Positions 54,733 to 63,378 of a DNA stretch of 64,000 nt are shown one piece after another. Within the stretch, counting starts at the first letter, position 1. Every line of letters begins with the position of its first letter. The position numbers and the translations under genes are program-made. Under the pieces are notes generated by a model. It was not told where the DNA came from and ran no database searches. It saw nothing but the letters and a program-made list of their open reading frames with translations. The stretch is from assembly GCF_018100985.1 (NCBI RefSeq), contig NZ_JAGJEI010000002.1:1-64000 (forward strand), in the 5' to 3' direction. Origin of the DNA: Pseudoalteromonas sp. MMG007. GTDB taxonomy: Bacteria > Pseudomonadota > Gammaproteobacteria > Enterobacterales > Alteromonadaceae.

Positions 54733-55410
54733 TTAGCTTGTGCAGTTACCTAGCACCGATAGCTTGGCATAACGTGCTACAGCGTACTTATGGGTAGCAT
54801 CGTGATTAATTGCTTGATCGTAGTAATTGCACGCTAACGAGTTATTTTTTGTCGCTTCTTCAATTAAGCCTTTGTGGTAAAAGTAACTACTTTTAGTCAC
54901 CCCAAATTTGTAAGCTAATTCAAGATAGTTTGCTGAAATAACGTAGCCTCCTTGTGCATAATGTATTGACGCCATTTGTAGATAAGGCGAAGCCTCAGTG
55001 CCAAAAACGTCAATGGCATATTGAGCAACTTTTTTTGCCTTAGTAAAGTTGCCTTGATCTATTGCTAATGAAATACCAAGCGTTAATGTATTTAAAGGCG
55101 GATTAGGTAAATTCAGCAGCTGATTAACAATCTGTTGGGCTTGCGTGTTCCTACCCGTTTTATAATAGCTATAGGCACTAACTGATAAGATAGCCGTATT
55201 ATTAGGGTGCTCAAGTAGTAACTGGTTTAACTCATGAACTAACGCAAGGCAATTAACAGCTTCAGCGCCTTCACATTTAAGCGGTGCTGATTTTAATTGG
55301 TATTTTGTTACAATATCGTTTAAAGCATCATATGGGTTTACACTTGGTGCGTAATCAATGTGCGCACAGCCTGATAAGCTCAACATAAAGAATAAAATGA
55401 ACGTTCTCAT
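54733..55410 (-). CDS. tadD: TadD-like TPR lipoprotein
   Basis: 225 residues. Lipoprotein signal FILFFMLSLSGC (lipobox LSGC, Cys15). TPR-type helical repeats follow: ILSVSAYSYYKTGRNTQAQQ, LGISLAIDQGNFTKAKKVAQ and LQMASIHYAQGGYVISANY. TadD proteins help place the secretin in the outer membrane. It overlaps rcpA by 4 nt, so the two are translationally coupled. Confidence 0.85.
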   Translation of the reverse strand: MRTFILFFMLSLSGCAHIDYAPSVNPYDALNDIVTKYQLKSAPLKCEGAEAVNCLALVHELNQLLLEHPNNTAILSVSAYSYYKTGRNTQAQQIVNQLLNLPNPPLNTLTLGISLAIDQGNFTKAKKVAQYAIDVFGTEASPYLQMASIHYAQGGYVISANYLELAYKFGVTKSSYFYHKGLIEEATKNNSLACNYYDQAINHDATHKYAVARYAKLSVLGNCTS

Positions 55411-57326
55411 AATCCTTGCTCCTGTAAATAGCTTATTAGTTGGGTATCAACATCAGCTTGTTGCCAAGCACGTAAACTGTTTACGGGCTCTCGTACTAAA
55501 TTTGGTGTGACAACAATAATTAATTCTCTGTTGTTTTCGCTTTTACTCGTGGTTTCAGTAATTTTACCTAGCATGCTATTGCCGTTAGCATCCGGAACAA
55601 AATCATGGCTAGAGTTATTGTCGGTGCTGATCAGCCCACCAATAATCAAAGGTTGGCCATCTTGTAAGCGTGTAGAAGTCTGCATACTGCGCGTGTTAAA
55701 CGCACTACTATTAAGGCTGCTGCCTGTGCTGTCGGCAATTTCAGCCGTAAGTGTAGTATCAGGTAATGAAATCACTGGGTTTAGATCAAGCGTAATACGG
55801 TCTTTATCATCGACTAAGGCACGAACACTAAGCTCTACTCCAAACGATTTAAACTCAGTACCACTAAACACCGACCCACTATTACCTTGTTGACCGCTAG
55901 TAACACCTGAAGGGCTGTAACTTGTGGGCACTGGCACTTCGCCGCCAACTTTAAACACTGCACTTTCACCGGCTAGCACAGTTAATGTTGGACGTGAAAG
56001 TGTGCGTGATATGCCCTCTTGCTCCAACAATGAAAACAGCATATCAATAGCAAATTGCGACGTTGAAAGTTGTAGGTTGTTAGTTAATTGCCCACCAATT
56101 AATTGTAATGCGTTTTCTATACTGGCAGATCCTGATTCGCGATTAGCCATCCCCTCAAGCCCAAATAAACCTTCCTGTTTTTCGTAGCCGTTAGAAAGTA
56201 CGCTAATATCAGGACGCCATTGTTTTAAACGACGTTGATTAACTTCATAAAGCTGCACAGAAACGCGTACTTGTGGTAAGTCTTCAACTTCAATACTTGA
56301 GAGTACTTTACCGCCAGCTACAGATAATAAAGTAGCTCGCGCTACGTTTGAGCTAACGTTACTTAAATTTAAACCTGAGTCTTCACTTAATAACCCACCA
56401 GATTCGTTAGCTAATACTTCAATAGCGCTGGTTTCATTTTGAGTCGCACTGCTCATCAACCCATTGGGGTCAAGTGGTGAGCCTTGGGTTTGCTGTGCTT
56501 GCTCTGGTTCAAACAATTTATTAACCGTATTTAATAAGCGTACTAGCTCTATTTGATTTTTTACTGTTCCTGAGAGCATAAATACATCATTTTCATCGTT
56601 TGAAAGCTCATCAACAGATATACGTTTAATTAGAACCTTATCGGCGCCCATAGATTTTAAAACTTGCGCTATGCGTTCTTCTTTCGGTTTAGGAGCCTGC
56701 GTTACTTTAATAAGATTTATGATTGCTACTTTGCTAGAGCTTTGCGCTGCACCACCATTTAAATTACCCATTCCCTGAAGGCGTTGAGCAAGTGAGTTAA
56801 ACATGCCTTGATTAGGGTTTGAGGTAATAACAGGCTGCGAGGACTGAGCGCTACTTGCGTACAAATAATTTTTAGCGGCTTCATGCGCTGCATGGCGATA
56901 ATTTAGCGTAGGCACTTCACCTCTTAAAACAACTGCGTGTCTGTCTGGTGCGATAGTTAATTGTACATTTGGGTGTATATCATTTAGTGCATTTTCAAGA
57001 ACGCTGTAGTCTTCGGTTACACCAAGTAAAAATGTTTCAGAGCTGTTATCGTCATACCACACCATCATAGATGTACGGCCAAGCTTTTTGGCTAATATTA
57101 ATAACTCTCTGCCATCAACAACATTTACATCAAGCGTCGTTTCATGACCGAGCGCAACACGAGAAATATCTCGGTTAAACACAAAGCGAGTATGTGTCCA
57201 CTTAACGAGATGGGATACTTTTTTTACACGTTCACCATTTGCATTTTCTATGTAATTTAAATTACTTTGTTGTGCTTGTGCCCAACCTGGCAAAAACAGC
57301 AATATAACGATAATAGCTCTAAACAT
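55407..57326 (-). CDS. rcpA: RcpA/CpaC-type outer membrane secretin
   Basis: 639 residues. The ATG at 57326 is chosen: GAGGA lies upstream, a signal peptide follows (FRAIIVILLFLPGWAQA), and the sigma-54 promoter precedes it by about 35 nt; a longer frame begins within that promoter. Domains: N0/BON-like region (about 50-140), then a secretin core (about 350-610): VSVQLYEVNQRRLKQWRPDI, SRPTLTVLAGESAVFKVGGE, PVPTSYSPSG and QPLIIGGLISTDNNSS, with EVTPN-like end VVTPNLVREP. It forms the outer-membrane channel of the Tad machine and overlaps tadD by 4 nt. Confidence 0.93.
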   Translation of the reverse strand: MFRAIIVILLFLPGWAQAQQSNLNYIENANGERVKKVSHLVKWTHTRFVFNRDISRVALGHETTLDVNVVDGRELLILAKKLGRTSMMVWYDDNSSETFLLGVTEDYSVLENALNDIHPNVQLTIAPDRHAVVLRGEVPTLNYRHAAHEAAKNYLYASSAQSSQPVITSNPNQGMFNSLAQRLQGMGNLNGGAAQSSSKVAIINLIKVTQAPKPKEERIAQVLKSMGADKVLIKRISVDELSNDENDVFMLSGTVKNQIELVRLLNTVNKLFEPEQAQQTQGSPLDPNGLMSSATQNETSAIEVLANESGGLLSEDSGLNLSNVSSNVARATLLSVAGGKVLSSIEVEDLPQVRVSVQLYEVNQRRLKQWRPDISVLSNGYEKQEGLFGLEGMANRESGSASIENALQLIGGQLTNNLQLSTSQFAIDMLFSLLEQEGISRTLSRPTLTVLAGESAVFKVGGEVPVPTSYSPSGVTSGQQGNSGSVFSGTEFKSFGVELSVRALVDDKDRITLDLNPVISLPDTTLTAEIADSTGSSLNSSAFNTRSMQTSTRLQDGQPLIIGGLISTDNNSSHDFVPDANGNSMLGKITETTSKSENNRELIIVVTPNLVREPVNSLRAWQQADVDTQLISYLQEQGL

Positions 57327-57359
57327 ACACACGTCCTCATTTATGCTTTGTTTAAACAT

Positions 57360-57375
57360 TGCAATTATAGAGCCA
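57360..57375 (-). promoter_or_regulatory. Sigma-54 (-24/-12) promoter of the rcpA-tadD unit
   Basis: On the minus strand TGGCTCTATAATTGCA: GG and GC exactly 10 nt apart, TTGC intact. It differs from the pilin promoter mainly in the spacer. The predicted transcription start is near 57349, about 23 nt before the rcpA ATG, a short leader with the GAGGA ribosome-binding site. Confidence 0.75.
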
Positions 57376-57448
57376 GTGGTTATTTTACTTATGTATCAGT
57401 TATTTGCGGGGTTTTAAAGAGGGTTTTAGAAGACTTTTATTAATTTGG

Positions 57449-57464
57449 TTTGCAAAATGCAAAT
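57449..57464. promoter_or_regulatory. Upstream palindrome 2 (activator-binding site candidate)
   Basis: TTTGCAAAATGCAAAT, with TTTGCA-N3-TGCAAA symmetry, centred 88 bp from the sigma-54 element. It is the same motif and distance as at the pilin promoter (86 bp), suggesting one shared activator. Confidence 0.7.
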
Positions 57465-57478
57465 AATGTTAGGAGTAA

Positions 57479-57503
57479 TTGCACAGTGCAAAACACTGTG
57501 CAA
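57479..57503 (-). terminator. Hairpin terminator of miaE
   Basis: TTGCACAGTG and CACTGTGCAA form a perfect 10-bp stem with a 5-nt loop, just after the miaE stop on the minus strand. No strong T-run follows. Confidence 0.7.
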
Positions 57504-57509
57504 TAAAAA

Positions 57510-58082
57510 TTAGTGTAGCGCTGCAGTAAATGGAATGCTTGCGCAAATTTCGGCTTCTGCAATGAGTAGTTCTTCAAGTCGTACATCTACTTCTTCTTTT
57601 TCAAAGTATTCATACGCAAGCTCTACAAATAAGTTTTTATGTTTTTCTTCTGATTTAGCAATCGCAGCATAAAAGTCTTTTTCTTTACCCTCTGGAAGTG
57701 CTTGAGCTACCAGCGAAAAACGCTCATGCCCGCGCGCTTCAATAACACCGCCTACTAACAGCCGATCCATTAAAAAACCATCACGACCGTGTCTAAATAA
57801 AGCACGAATTTGTTTAATGTACGGATCTTTTTTATCGTCGCCTAAGTTAGTATCACGCTCAATAAGTAGCTTAAGCACTTGTTTAAAGTGAATTAGCTCT
57901 TCTAGCGCAAGGTCGGTCATCGCTTTTACAAGTTTACGTTTGTCTGGGTAATGCGAAAGCATAGACATAGCCATACCCGATGCCTTTTTTTCAGCAGCGG
58001 CATGGTCTTGTAAAAAAGTATTAAAGTCGGCTAAAACAACTTCGGTCCATTCAAATGGGGTTTGGTATTTTAATTCAAACAT
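57510..58082 (-). CDS. miaE: tRNA-(ms2io6A) hydroxylase
   Basis: 190 residues, a di-iron ferritin-like enzyme that hydroxylates the isopentenyl group of ms2i6A37 in tRNAs reading UNN codons. Iron ligands are in ALEELIHFKQV (ExxH), EARGHERF and SEEKHKNLFV, the ordered ExxH pairs of MiaE. The length matches the family. It is a separate gene with its own hairpin terminator; the sigma-54 upstream palindrome of rcpA lies just beyond that terminator. Confidence 0.93.
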   Translation of the reverse strand: MFELKYQTPFEWTEVVLADFNTFLQDHAAAEKKASGMAMSMLSHYPDKRKLVKAMTDLALEELIHFKQVLKLLIERDTNLGDDKKDPYIKQIRALFRHGRDGFLMDRLLVGGVIEARGHERFSLVAQALPEGKEKDFYAAIAKSEEKHKNLFVELAYEYFEKEEVDVRLEELLIAEAEICASIPFTAALH

Positions 58083-58158
58083 TTTCTGTACTACTTAAAA
58101 AAATAATGCGGGGATTTTAGCGTATTTTGTATTAAAAATCTTGGTGCAGTTGGCAAAA

Positions 58159-58788
58159 TTAAATCTGATAAGGCAAATGTTTATCAATGCGCCCTTTCGC
58201 CGTCGACTCTACTTTTAAGGTGTGCTTTATATCATTCCAAGCTGTTACTTTTCCGCCCATATTCATTTTTTCAAAATCTGTTTTATCACTTGTTGATCCT
58301 AAAAAATCACACAACAGTTTGTAACTTGCAGGTTTGGCTATATCAATGGATAAAAAATCTTGCTGACGATTTTTAAAGTAGCGCTTGGCTGATTCACAAT
58401 GGCTGTTATAACAATTTTCTAAATAATCATCATCGTTAATATTTTCAAGCGAAAACTCACTAAAGGTATTTAAATAACAGCGCTTAATATGAATGTTAAA
58501 ACCACCATCGCCGCGCGTTAAATTAGTATGCATACGCGTTAAAAGCTGTTTAATAGAAGGCAACCAAGCACTTAGTTCGCGCTCTAGGTAAATAAATTTA
58601 GAACCCGGATAATGTTTATCGAGCGCTTGGTAGTCATTGAAAATAGGCGTATCGGCAATTGCTATGGCATTTTTAAAACAAGCCTGCGTGTAAGCAGTAT
58701 GCGCTGTTGCAATGCCAAGCTCTAAAATTGCATGGCACACACTTGTTGTGCCAGTACGCGGAAGGCCCATTATAAAAACTTTATTCAT
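58159..58788 (-). CDS. Sulfotransferase-family protein
   Basis: 209 residues. The 5'-phosphosulfate-binding loop is GLPRTGTTSV (about 8-17), and the 3'-region is in KFIYLERELSAWLPS with an RE-type signature. It would transfer a sulfo group from PAPS to a small molecule or glycan; the acceptor is unknown. It starts directly after the MAPEG stop (TAAATG), so the two are co-transcribed. Confidence 0.8.
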   Translation of the reverse strand: MNKVFIMGLPRTGTTSVCHAILELGIATAHTAYTQACFKNAIAIADTPIFNDYQALDKHYPGSKFIYLERELSAWLPSIKQLLTRMHTNLTRGDGGFNIHIKRCYLNTFSEFSLENINDDDYLENCYNSHCESAKRYFKNRQQDFLSIDIAKPASYKLLCDFLGSTSDKTDFEKMNMGGKVTAWNDIKHTLKVESTAKGRIDKHLPYQI

Positions 58789-59163
58789 TTAACTATTACG
58801 AGTAACAAGTAATAAAAATGCGCTAATAACCATCACTAAAAATGTGGCTATAGCGCCTATTTGGCGATACTTTAAATTTGCTTCTACAATGCCTAAATTA
58901 TGAAACACGCGCCCTATCAATAACGCAGCACCTAATATATTACAGTAGTGACTAGCTAGGCCTTGGTATTCTGCTAAAAAAAGCAAAATAATAGTAAAGG
59001 GTACGTATTCCATAAAGTTTGCATGGGCACGCACGGCACGTTGTAATTTAATATTACCGTTATCACCAAGTGATATTTGCTCTTTTCTACGCACTTTAAT
59101 GACATTAAAGCTTAAATAAACGTAGTAAAACGCAAGTAAAGCAGCATAAGTTGAAATGATCAC
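58789..59163 (-). CDS. MAPEG-family membrane protein
   Basis: 124 residues with four transmembrane helices. The MAPEG signature RAVRAHANFMEYVPF (about 43-57) and RVFHNLGIVEAN follow the eicosanoid/glutathione family pattern. It sits in the inner membrane; the activity (glutathione transferase or peroxidase type) is unproven. It directly precedes the sulfotransferase gene. Confidence 0.85.
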   Translation of the reverse strand: MIISTYAALLAFYYVYLSFNVIKVRRKEQISLGDNGNIKLQRAVRAHANFMEYVPFTIILLFLAEYQGLASHYCNILGAALLIGRVFHNLGIVEANLKYRQIGAIATFLVMVISAFLLLVTRNS

Positions 59164-59323
59164 AGTGTATTCCTGTTATTTATTATTTGAATTTTGCTCA
59201 AGCTGTTAGGCTCGCAATTTTAAGCGCTGATAATACCATATAATTTGATAAGCATTATCAGAAGTTTACTTAGCAAATATGCTAATGTAGTGAAATAAAT
59301 TTTTAAGTCCGCATAAGGATTAT

Positions 59324-60676
59324 ATGTTTGTACCACGCAAAGTAGCTGACCGTTATCGTGAAATGATAAACAGTATTGGCTTTTACCCTTCGTTTTTATC
59401 TGTTGGCTTTTTATTGTTTGCAGTTATAACTATGTCTCTTGAGTACGTAGCACCTATTGAGCAATTAAAGTCTTTTATATCGGTGGTATTAGTTGATAGC
59501 GCTGAAAACGCACGTACTATTTTAAGCACACTCGCTGGCAGCATTATATCGCTTACCGTATTTAGTTTTTCAATGGTGATGGTGGTTTTAAACTCAGCTA
59601 GTGCGAGCCTATCCCCCCGTGTTGTACCTGGGCTTATTACCCGTAAGTCTCACCAAATGGTGCTTGGTTTTTATTTAGGTAGCATAATTTACTCAATTAT
59701 TATGCTTATCAATATTAATAAGCTTGAAGGAGGCGATACAGCCATACCCTCTTTAGGGGTTTTATTTGCGCTGGTTTTTGGTTTGATATCGCTGGGGTTG
59801 TTTGTATTTTTTATCCACTCTATTTCTAAAGCAATACAGGTTGATAACGTATTAAATGGCTTATTTAGACAAACCAAAACAGAGATAAAAAGCATACAAG
59901 CAAGACAAACAGAGTGCCCTTTTAATGACTTCCCAGACTTTACTCAATGGCATTCAATTAAAAGTACCACTGAGGGTTATTACAAAGGCGTTCATACAGA
60001 CAAACTGTGTGCGCTTTTAGAGCAAGAGAACATACGTATCTATATTTCTGTTAATCAAGGTTACTTTACAGTTAAAGGGTATCCGTTTTTAAAATGCGAT
60101 AAAGACATCTCAGCAAATGAAGAGCTAATTGCTAAAATTTTAGACTGCTTTATTTTTTATATAGAAGAGTATATTAGCGATCATTATCGTTATGGTTTAA
60201 CGCAAATTTCTGAAATAGCGGTGAAAGCAATGAGCCCGGGTATAAACGATCCGGGTACTGCGGTTAAATCTATTGATATGCTAAGTATTTTGCTTATTAA
60301 GCGCTTAGAGCTTAGTGACACAAATTACTCGTTTAAGCACAGCGATAACGATCCGCTATTATTTATACACGAAACAAGTTTTGATGAGCTATTACACGAT
60401 AATTTTACGCCACTGCGTAATTACGCTAAAAGCGATGCCTATGTAATGACTAACGTGCTTGAAGCATTTAAAAATATTTTGTTTGTGGCTCATAACGATG
60501 AAGATGCGCGTAATAGTTTGTTTAACTATTTAAACGCCATAGTAGATGACATTAATGAGCAAGTGACGAATGAGTACGACAGGCGTGAAATTAAAAATAT
60601 GCTTAATTCAATAGCCCGAATAAGTGAGCAACAAGGCAAGGAGTTAGTGGCGCGTTTTGAGCGCCACCAAAATTAA
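59324..60676 (+). CDS. DUF2254 membrane protein
   Basis: 450 residues. Four transmembrane helices in the first 190 residues, for example ILSTLAGSIISLTVFSFSMVMVVL and FALVFGLISLGLFVFFIHSI, with the family marker RVVPGLITRKSHQMVLGFYLG (about 97-117). The C-terminal cytoplasmic part includes YGLTQISEIAVKAMSPGIND then PGTAVKSID, the hallmark of DUF2254. Function is unknown, possibly ion-related. It is divergent from the MAPEG gene. A GGA-type ribosome-binding site (AAGGATT) precedes the ATG. Confidence 0.88.
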   Translation: MFVPRKVADRYREMINSIGFYPSFLSVGFLLFAVITMSLEYVAPIEQLKSFISVVLVDSAENARTILSTLAGSIISLTVFSFSMVMVVLNSASASLSPRVVPGLITRKSHQMVLGFYLGSIIYSIIMLININKLEGGDTAIPSLGVLFALVFGLISLGLFVFFIHSISKAIQVDNVLNGLFRQTKTEIKSIQARQTECPFNDFPDFTQWHSIKSTTEGYYKGVHTDKLCALLEQENIRIYISVNQGYFTVKGYPFLKCDKDISANEELIAKILDCFIFYIEEYISDHYRYGLTQISEIAVKAMSPGINDPGTAVKSIDMLSILLIKRLELSDTNYSFKHSDNDPLLFIHETSFDELLHDNFTPLRNYAKSDAYVMTNVLEAFKNILFVAHNDEDARNSLFNYLNAIVDDINEQVTNEYDRREIKNMLNSIARISEQQGKELVARFERHQN

Positions 60677-60703
60677 TTAAAGTTCAGATGACAGTGCGTA
60701 CAG

Positions 60704-61432
60704 TTATTCTATAAAGTAAACAGCATAGCTTGAAGCCGTCACTTTTATTTCTCCGGCATGGTAGGCATCGGGTACAAAGTTATCTGGTGCGCTATCTGCT
60801 TTCATCATTGTTTGCTCGGCGCGCATATAAGGCTGAGATGGCACATTCATTGGGCTAAGCGAAGCTGTATAAAGCCCTTTAAGCTGCACGCCGTAGTCTT
60901 CACTAAATTCTTTTGCCGCATCGCGGGCATCTTTAATAGCAAGCTTTTGCGCTTTTTTATGAAGCTCATTGTAATTACTGGCTAAAAATTGTGTTTGGTT
61001 AATTTGGTTTATCCCGTTGTTTACTAAGCTTTGTAATAACTCCGGGTATTTATTTATATCGGTTAGTTTTAAAGTGAGTGTGCGCGACACTCTAAAGCCT
61101 TTAAAATCTTGTGACCCCGATGTGCGGTTATATTGGCTTTCACGATTTATTGAAATATGGCCTGCATTAATATCCCCTTCTTTTACCCCTACCTGTTTAA
61201 CTAATTTAATTGCTTTAGCCATTGCGGTATCTGTTTTGTTTTTAGCTGCAATGAGATCTTTATCAAGTTCAGTAATACCAACACTTAGCTGAACATAATC
61301 AGGCATTGTCGTTAAGGTTGCTTCACCTTTAACATAAATATGAGGGGCATCTGGTGTTGAGGCTGCGAGTGTATTAAAGCTAAACGCTGTTAGTGCTAAT
61401 GCACTGCCTAAAAAGAGTGTAAGTGTTTTCAT
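60704..61432 (-). CDS. SIMPL-domain (DUF541) periplasmic protein
   Basis: 242 residues. Signal peptide about 1-23 (ALALTAFSFNTLAA). SIMPL domain from residue about 30: PHIYVKGEATLTTMPDYVQLSV, AKAIKLVKQVGVKEGDINAG, FRVSRTLTLKLTDINKYPELL and LAIKDARDAAKEFSEDYGVQL. Such proteins are periplasmic, with a role in stress or envelope homeostasis but no defined activity. A terminator lies on its far side shared with the malic enzyme gene region. Confidence 0.88.
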   Translation of the reverse strand: MKTLTLFLGSALALTAFSFNTLAASTPDAPHIYVKGEATLTTMPDYVQLSVGITELDKDLIAAKNKTDTAMAKAIKLVKQVGVKEGDINAGHISINRESQYNRTSGSQDFKGFRVSRTLTLKLTDINKYPELLQSLVNNGINQINQTQFLASNYNELHKKAQKLAIKDARDAAKEFSEDYGVQLKGLYTASLSPMNVPSQPYMRAEQTMMKADSAPDNFVPDAYHAGEIKVTASSYAVYFIE

Positions 61433-61502
61433 AGCGTTATCCAGTATATTTTGTTAACTCTATTAAAGAGCCTACGTGGTTAATAATAAATGAACAAGCA
61501 CA

Positions 61503-61528
61503 AAAAAACAGGCAATAGCCTGTTTTTT
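61503..61528 (-). terminator. Rho-independent terminator of the malic enzyme gene
   Basis: AAAAAACAGGC and GCCTGTTTTTT form an 11-bp stem with an AATA loop and a T-run on the minus strand. Confidence 0.93.
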
Positions 61529-61542
61529 GTTATCAGCTGTAA

Positions 61543-63237
61543 TTAAACACTACAGCGTTTGTAGTTACGGTATTTAGGTAACCAGTAATTTCTATCAATA
61601 GCAGCCCATAGCGCATCATCAGATAACTCAAGTGCTACGCCCTCTTCTATCGCTTTTTTAGCAACAGCAAAAGCAATACGTTTACTTAGCGTTTCAATTT
61701 CTGTAAGCGCTGGTAGTAAGCTACCTTTACCTGTATTTGCACGAGGAGATGACTCCGCTAACATTTCACTAGACACACTTAGCATTGCATCTGTAATACG
61801 TGTCGCTTTTACCGCTATTACACCTAAACCAATGCCAGGGAAAATATAGCTGTTGTTACACTGTGGAATTGGGAATTTTTCACCGTTATATTCAACAGGA
61901 TCAAACGGGCTACCCGTTGCGACAAGTGCTTTCCCGTCTGTCCACTCAATCACATCAGCTGGGTGCGCTTCTACCTGCTTAGATGGGTTACTTAATGGGA
62001 AAATAATCGGCTGTTCGCAATTAGCGTGCATTGCACGAATAACTTGCTCAGTAAATAAACCAGGCTGGCCAGATACACCAATTAAAATATCAGGTGCCGC
62101 ACAGTGCATAACATCTAATAGTGATGCGTATTCACCGCTGTAAGTCCATTCGCTCAAGCTTGCAGTAGGCTGCGCTAGGGCTTGTTGAAAATCACGTAAA
62201 CCTTCCATACCCTCAGATACAAGACCAAATCGGTCAACCATAAATACTTGGCTACGTGCTTGTGCTTCGCTAATGCCTTCAAATACCATTTGGCTAATAA
62301 TTTGCTCAGCAATACCACAACCTGCAGAACCTGCGCCAACAAAAACAACTTTTTGCTGGCTAAGCGTAGACCCTTTAACACGACATGCAGCAAGTAAAGA
62401 CCCTACTGTAACAGCCGCAGTACCTTGAATGTCATCGTTAAAACTACATATTTCATTGCGGTAGCGCTTAAGTAACGGCATTGCATTTGGTTGTGCAAAA
62501 TCTTCAAATTGAAGTAATACACTTGGCCAACGGCGTTTAACTGCTTTAATAAATAAATCTAAAAACTCATCGTACTCGTCTTGCGCAATACGCTTATGGC
62601 GTGCGCCCATGTACATTGGGTCGTTAAGAAGTTTTTCGTTATTGGTACCTACATCTAGCATTACCGGTAACGTATAAGCTGGGCTAATGCCGCCACACGC
62701 TGTGTAAAGCGATAATTTACCAATAGGAATACCCATGCCACCAATACCCTGATCGCCTAAGCCTAAAATACGCTCACCGTCAGTTACTACAATTACTTTT
62801 ACTTTACCTTTAGTTGCATTACGCAAAATGTCGTCAATTTGAAAGCGGTCTTCATACGAAATAAACAAGCCTCGCGCACTACGATAAATATCTGAGAATT
62901 TTTCACATGCATCGCCAACGGTTGGCGTGTAAATAATAGGCATCATTTCTTCAAGATGATCGCGCACTAATCGGTAGTACAGCGTTTCGTTATTATCTTG
63001 AATTGCACGCAGGTAAATATGCTTATTTAAGTTTTCGGTAAAGCTAGAATACTGCTGATAACAACGCTCTACTTGCTCTTCAATAGTTTCAAAGCGTGGA
63101 GGAAGTAAACCAGCAAGATTGAAATTTTCGCGTTCTTTTTTACTAAAGGCACTGCCTTTGTTTAATAGCGGCGTTTCAATTAGGCCAGGGCCAGAGTGAT
63201 GAATGTATAAGTAATTAGGATCAGTATTAGTTGTCAT
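61543..63237 (-). CDS. maeA: NAD-dependent malic enzyme
   Basis: 564 residues, the normal length. It oxidatively decarboxylates malate to pyruvate with NAD. The catalytic Tyr region is [13 protein letters not shown] (about 95-107), and the Lys and metal site lie in [13 protein letters not shown] and [17 protein letters not shown] (metal Asp/Glu). The nucleotide fold is [16 protein letters not shown] (about 311-326). [21 protein letters not shown] is the family signature. It is a single-gene unit with its own strong terminator and a hairpin upstream. Confidence 0.97.
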   Translation of the reverse strand: MTTNTDPNYLYIHHSGPGLIETPLLNKGSAFSKKERENFNLAGLLPPRFETIEEQVERCYQQYSSFTENLNKHIYLRAIQDNNETLYYRLVRDHLEEMMPIIYTPTVGDACEKFSDIYRSARGLFISYEDRFQIDDILRNATKGKVKVIVVTDGERILGLGDQGIGGMGIPIGKLSLYTACGGISPAYTLPVMLDVGTNNEKLLNDPMYMGARHKRIAQDEYDEFLDLFIKAVKRRWPSVLLQFEDFAQPNAMPLLKRYRNEICSFNDDIQGTAAVTVGSLLAACRVKGSTLSQQKVVFVGAGSAGCGIAEQIISQMVFEGISEAQARSQVFMVDRFGLVSEGMEGLRDFQQALAQPTASLSEWTYSGEYASLLDVMHCAAPDILIGVSGQPGLFTEQVIRAMHANCEQPIIFPLSNPSKQVEAHPADVIEWTDGKALVATGSPFDPVEYNGEKFPIPQCNNSYIFPGIGLGVIAVKATRITDAMLSVSSEMLAESSPRANTGKGSLLPALTEIETLSKRIAFAVAKKAIEEGVALELSDDALWAAIDRNYWLPKYRNYKRCSV

Positions 63238-63337
63238 ATTTCCAGGCTTTAACGGAGTCTTAAGTTATGATCTGTCATTATCATTGTTAAAGGTTTAATT
63301 GCAATGACAATTAAGCTTGTCAGACCATTGAGAGAAA

Positions 63338-63365
63338 CACATGCAGGCCTCACTGCCTGCATGTG
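63338..63365 (-). terminator. Hairpin terminator of ggt
   Basis: CACATGCAGGC and GCCTGCATGTG form a perfect 11-bp stem with a 6-nt loop, just after the gamma-glutamyltransferase stop on the minus strand. Confidence 0.8.
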
Positions 63366-63378
63366 CATTATACATAAA

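Noticed and set aside
55507..56187. Plus-strand frames opposite the secretin gene
   Set aside because: They are shadows of the conserved secretin domain; no independent motif or ribosome-binding site.
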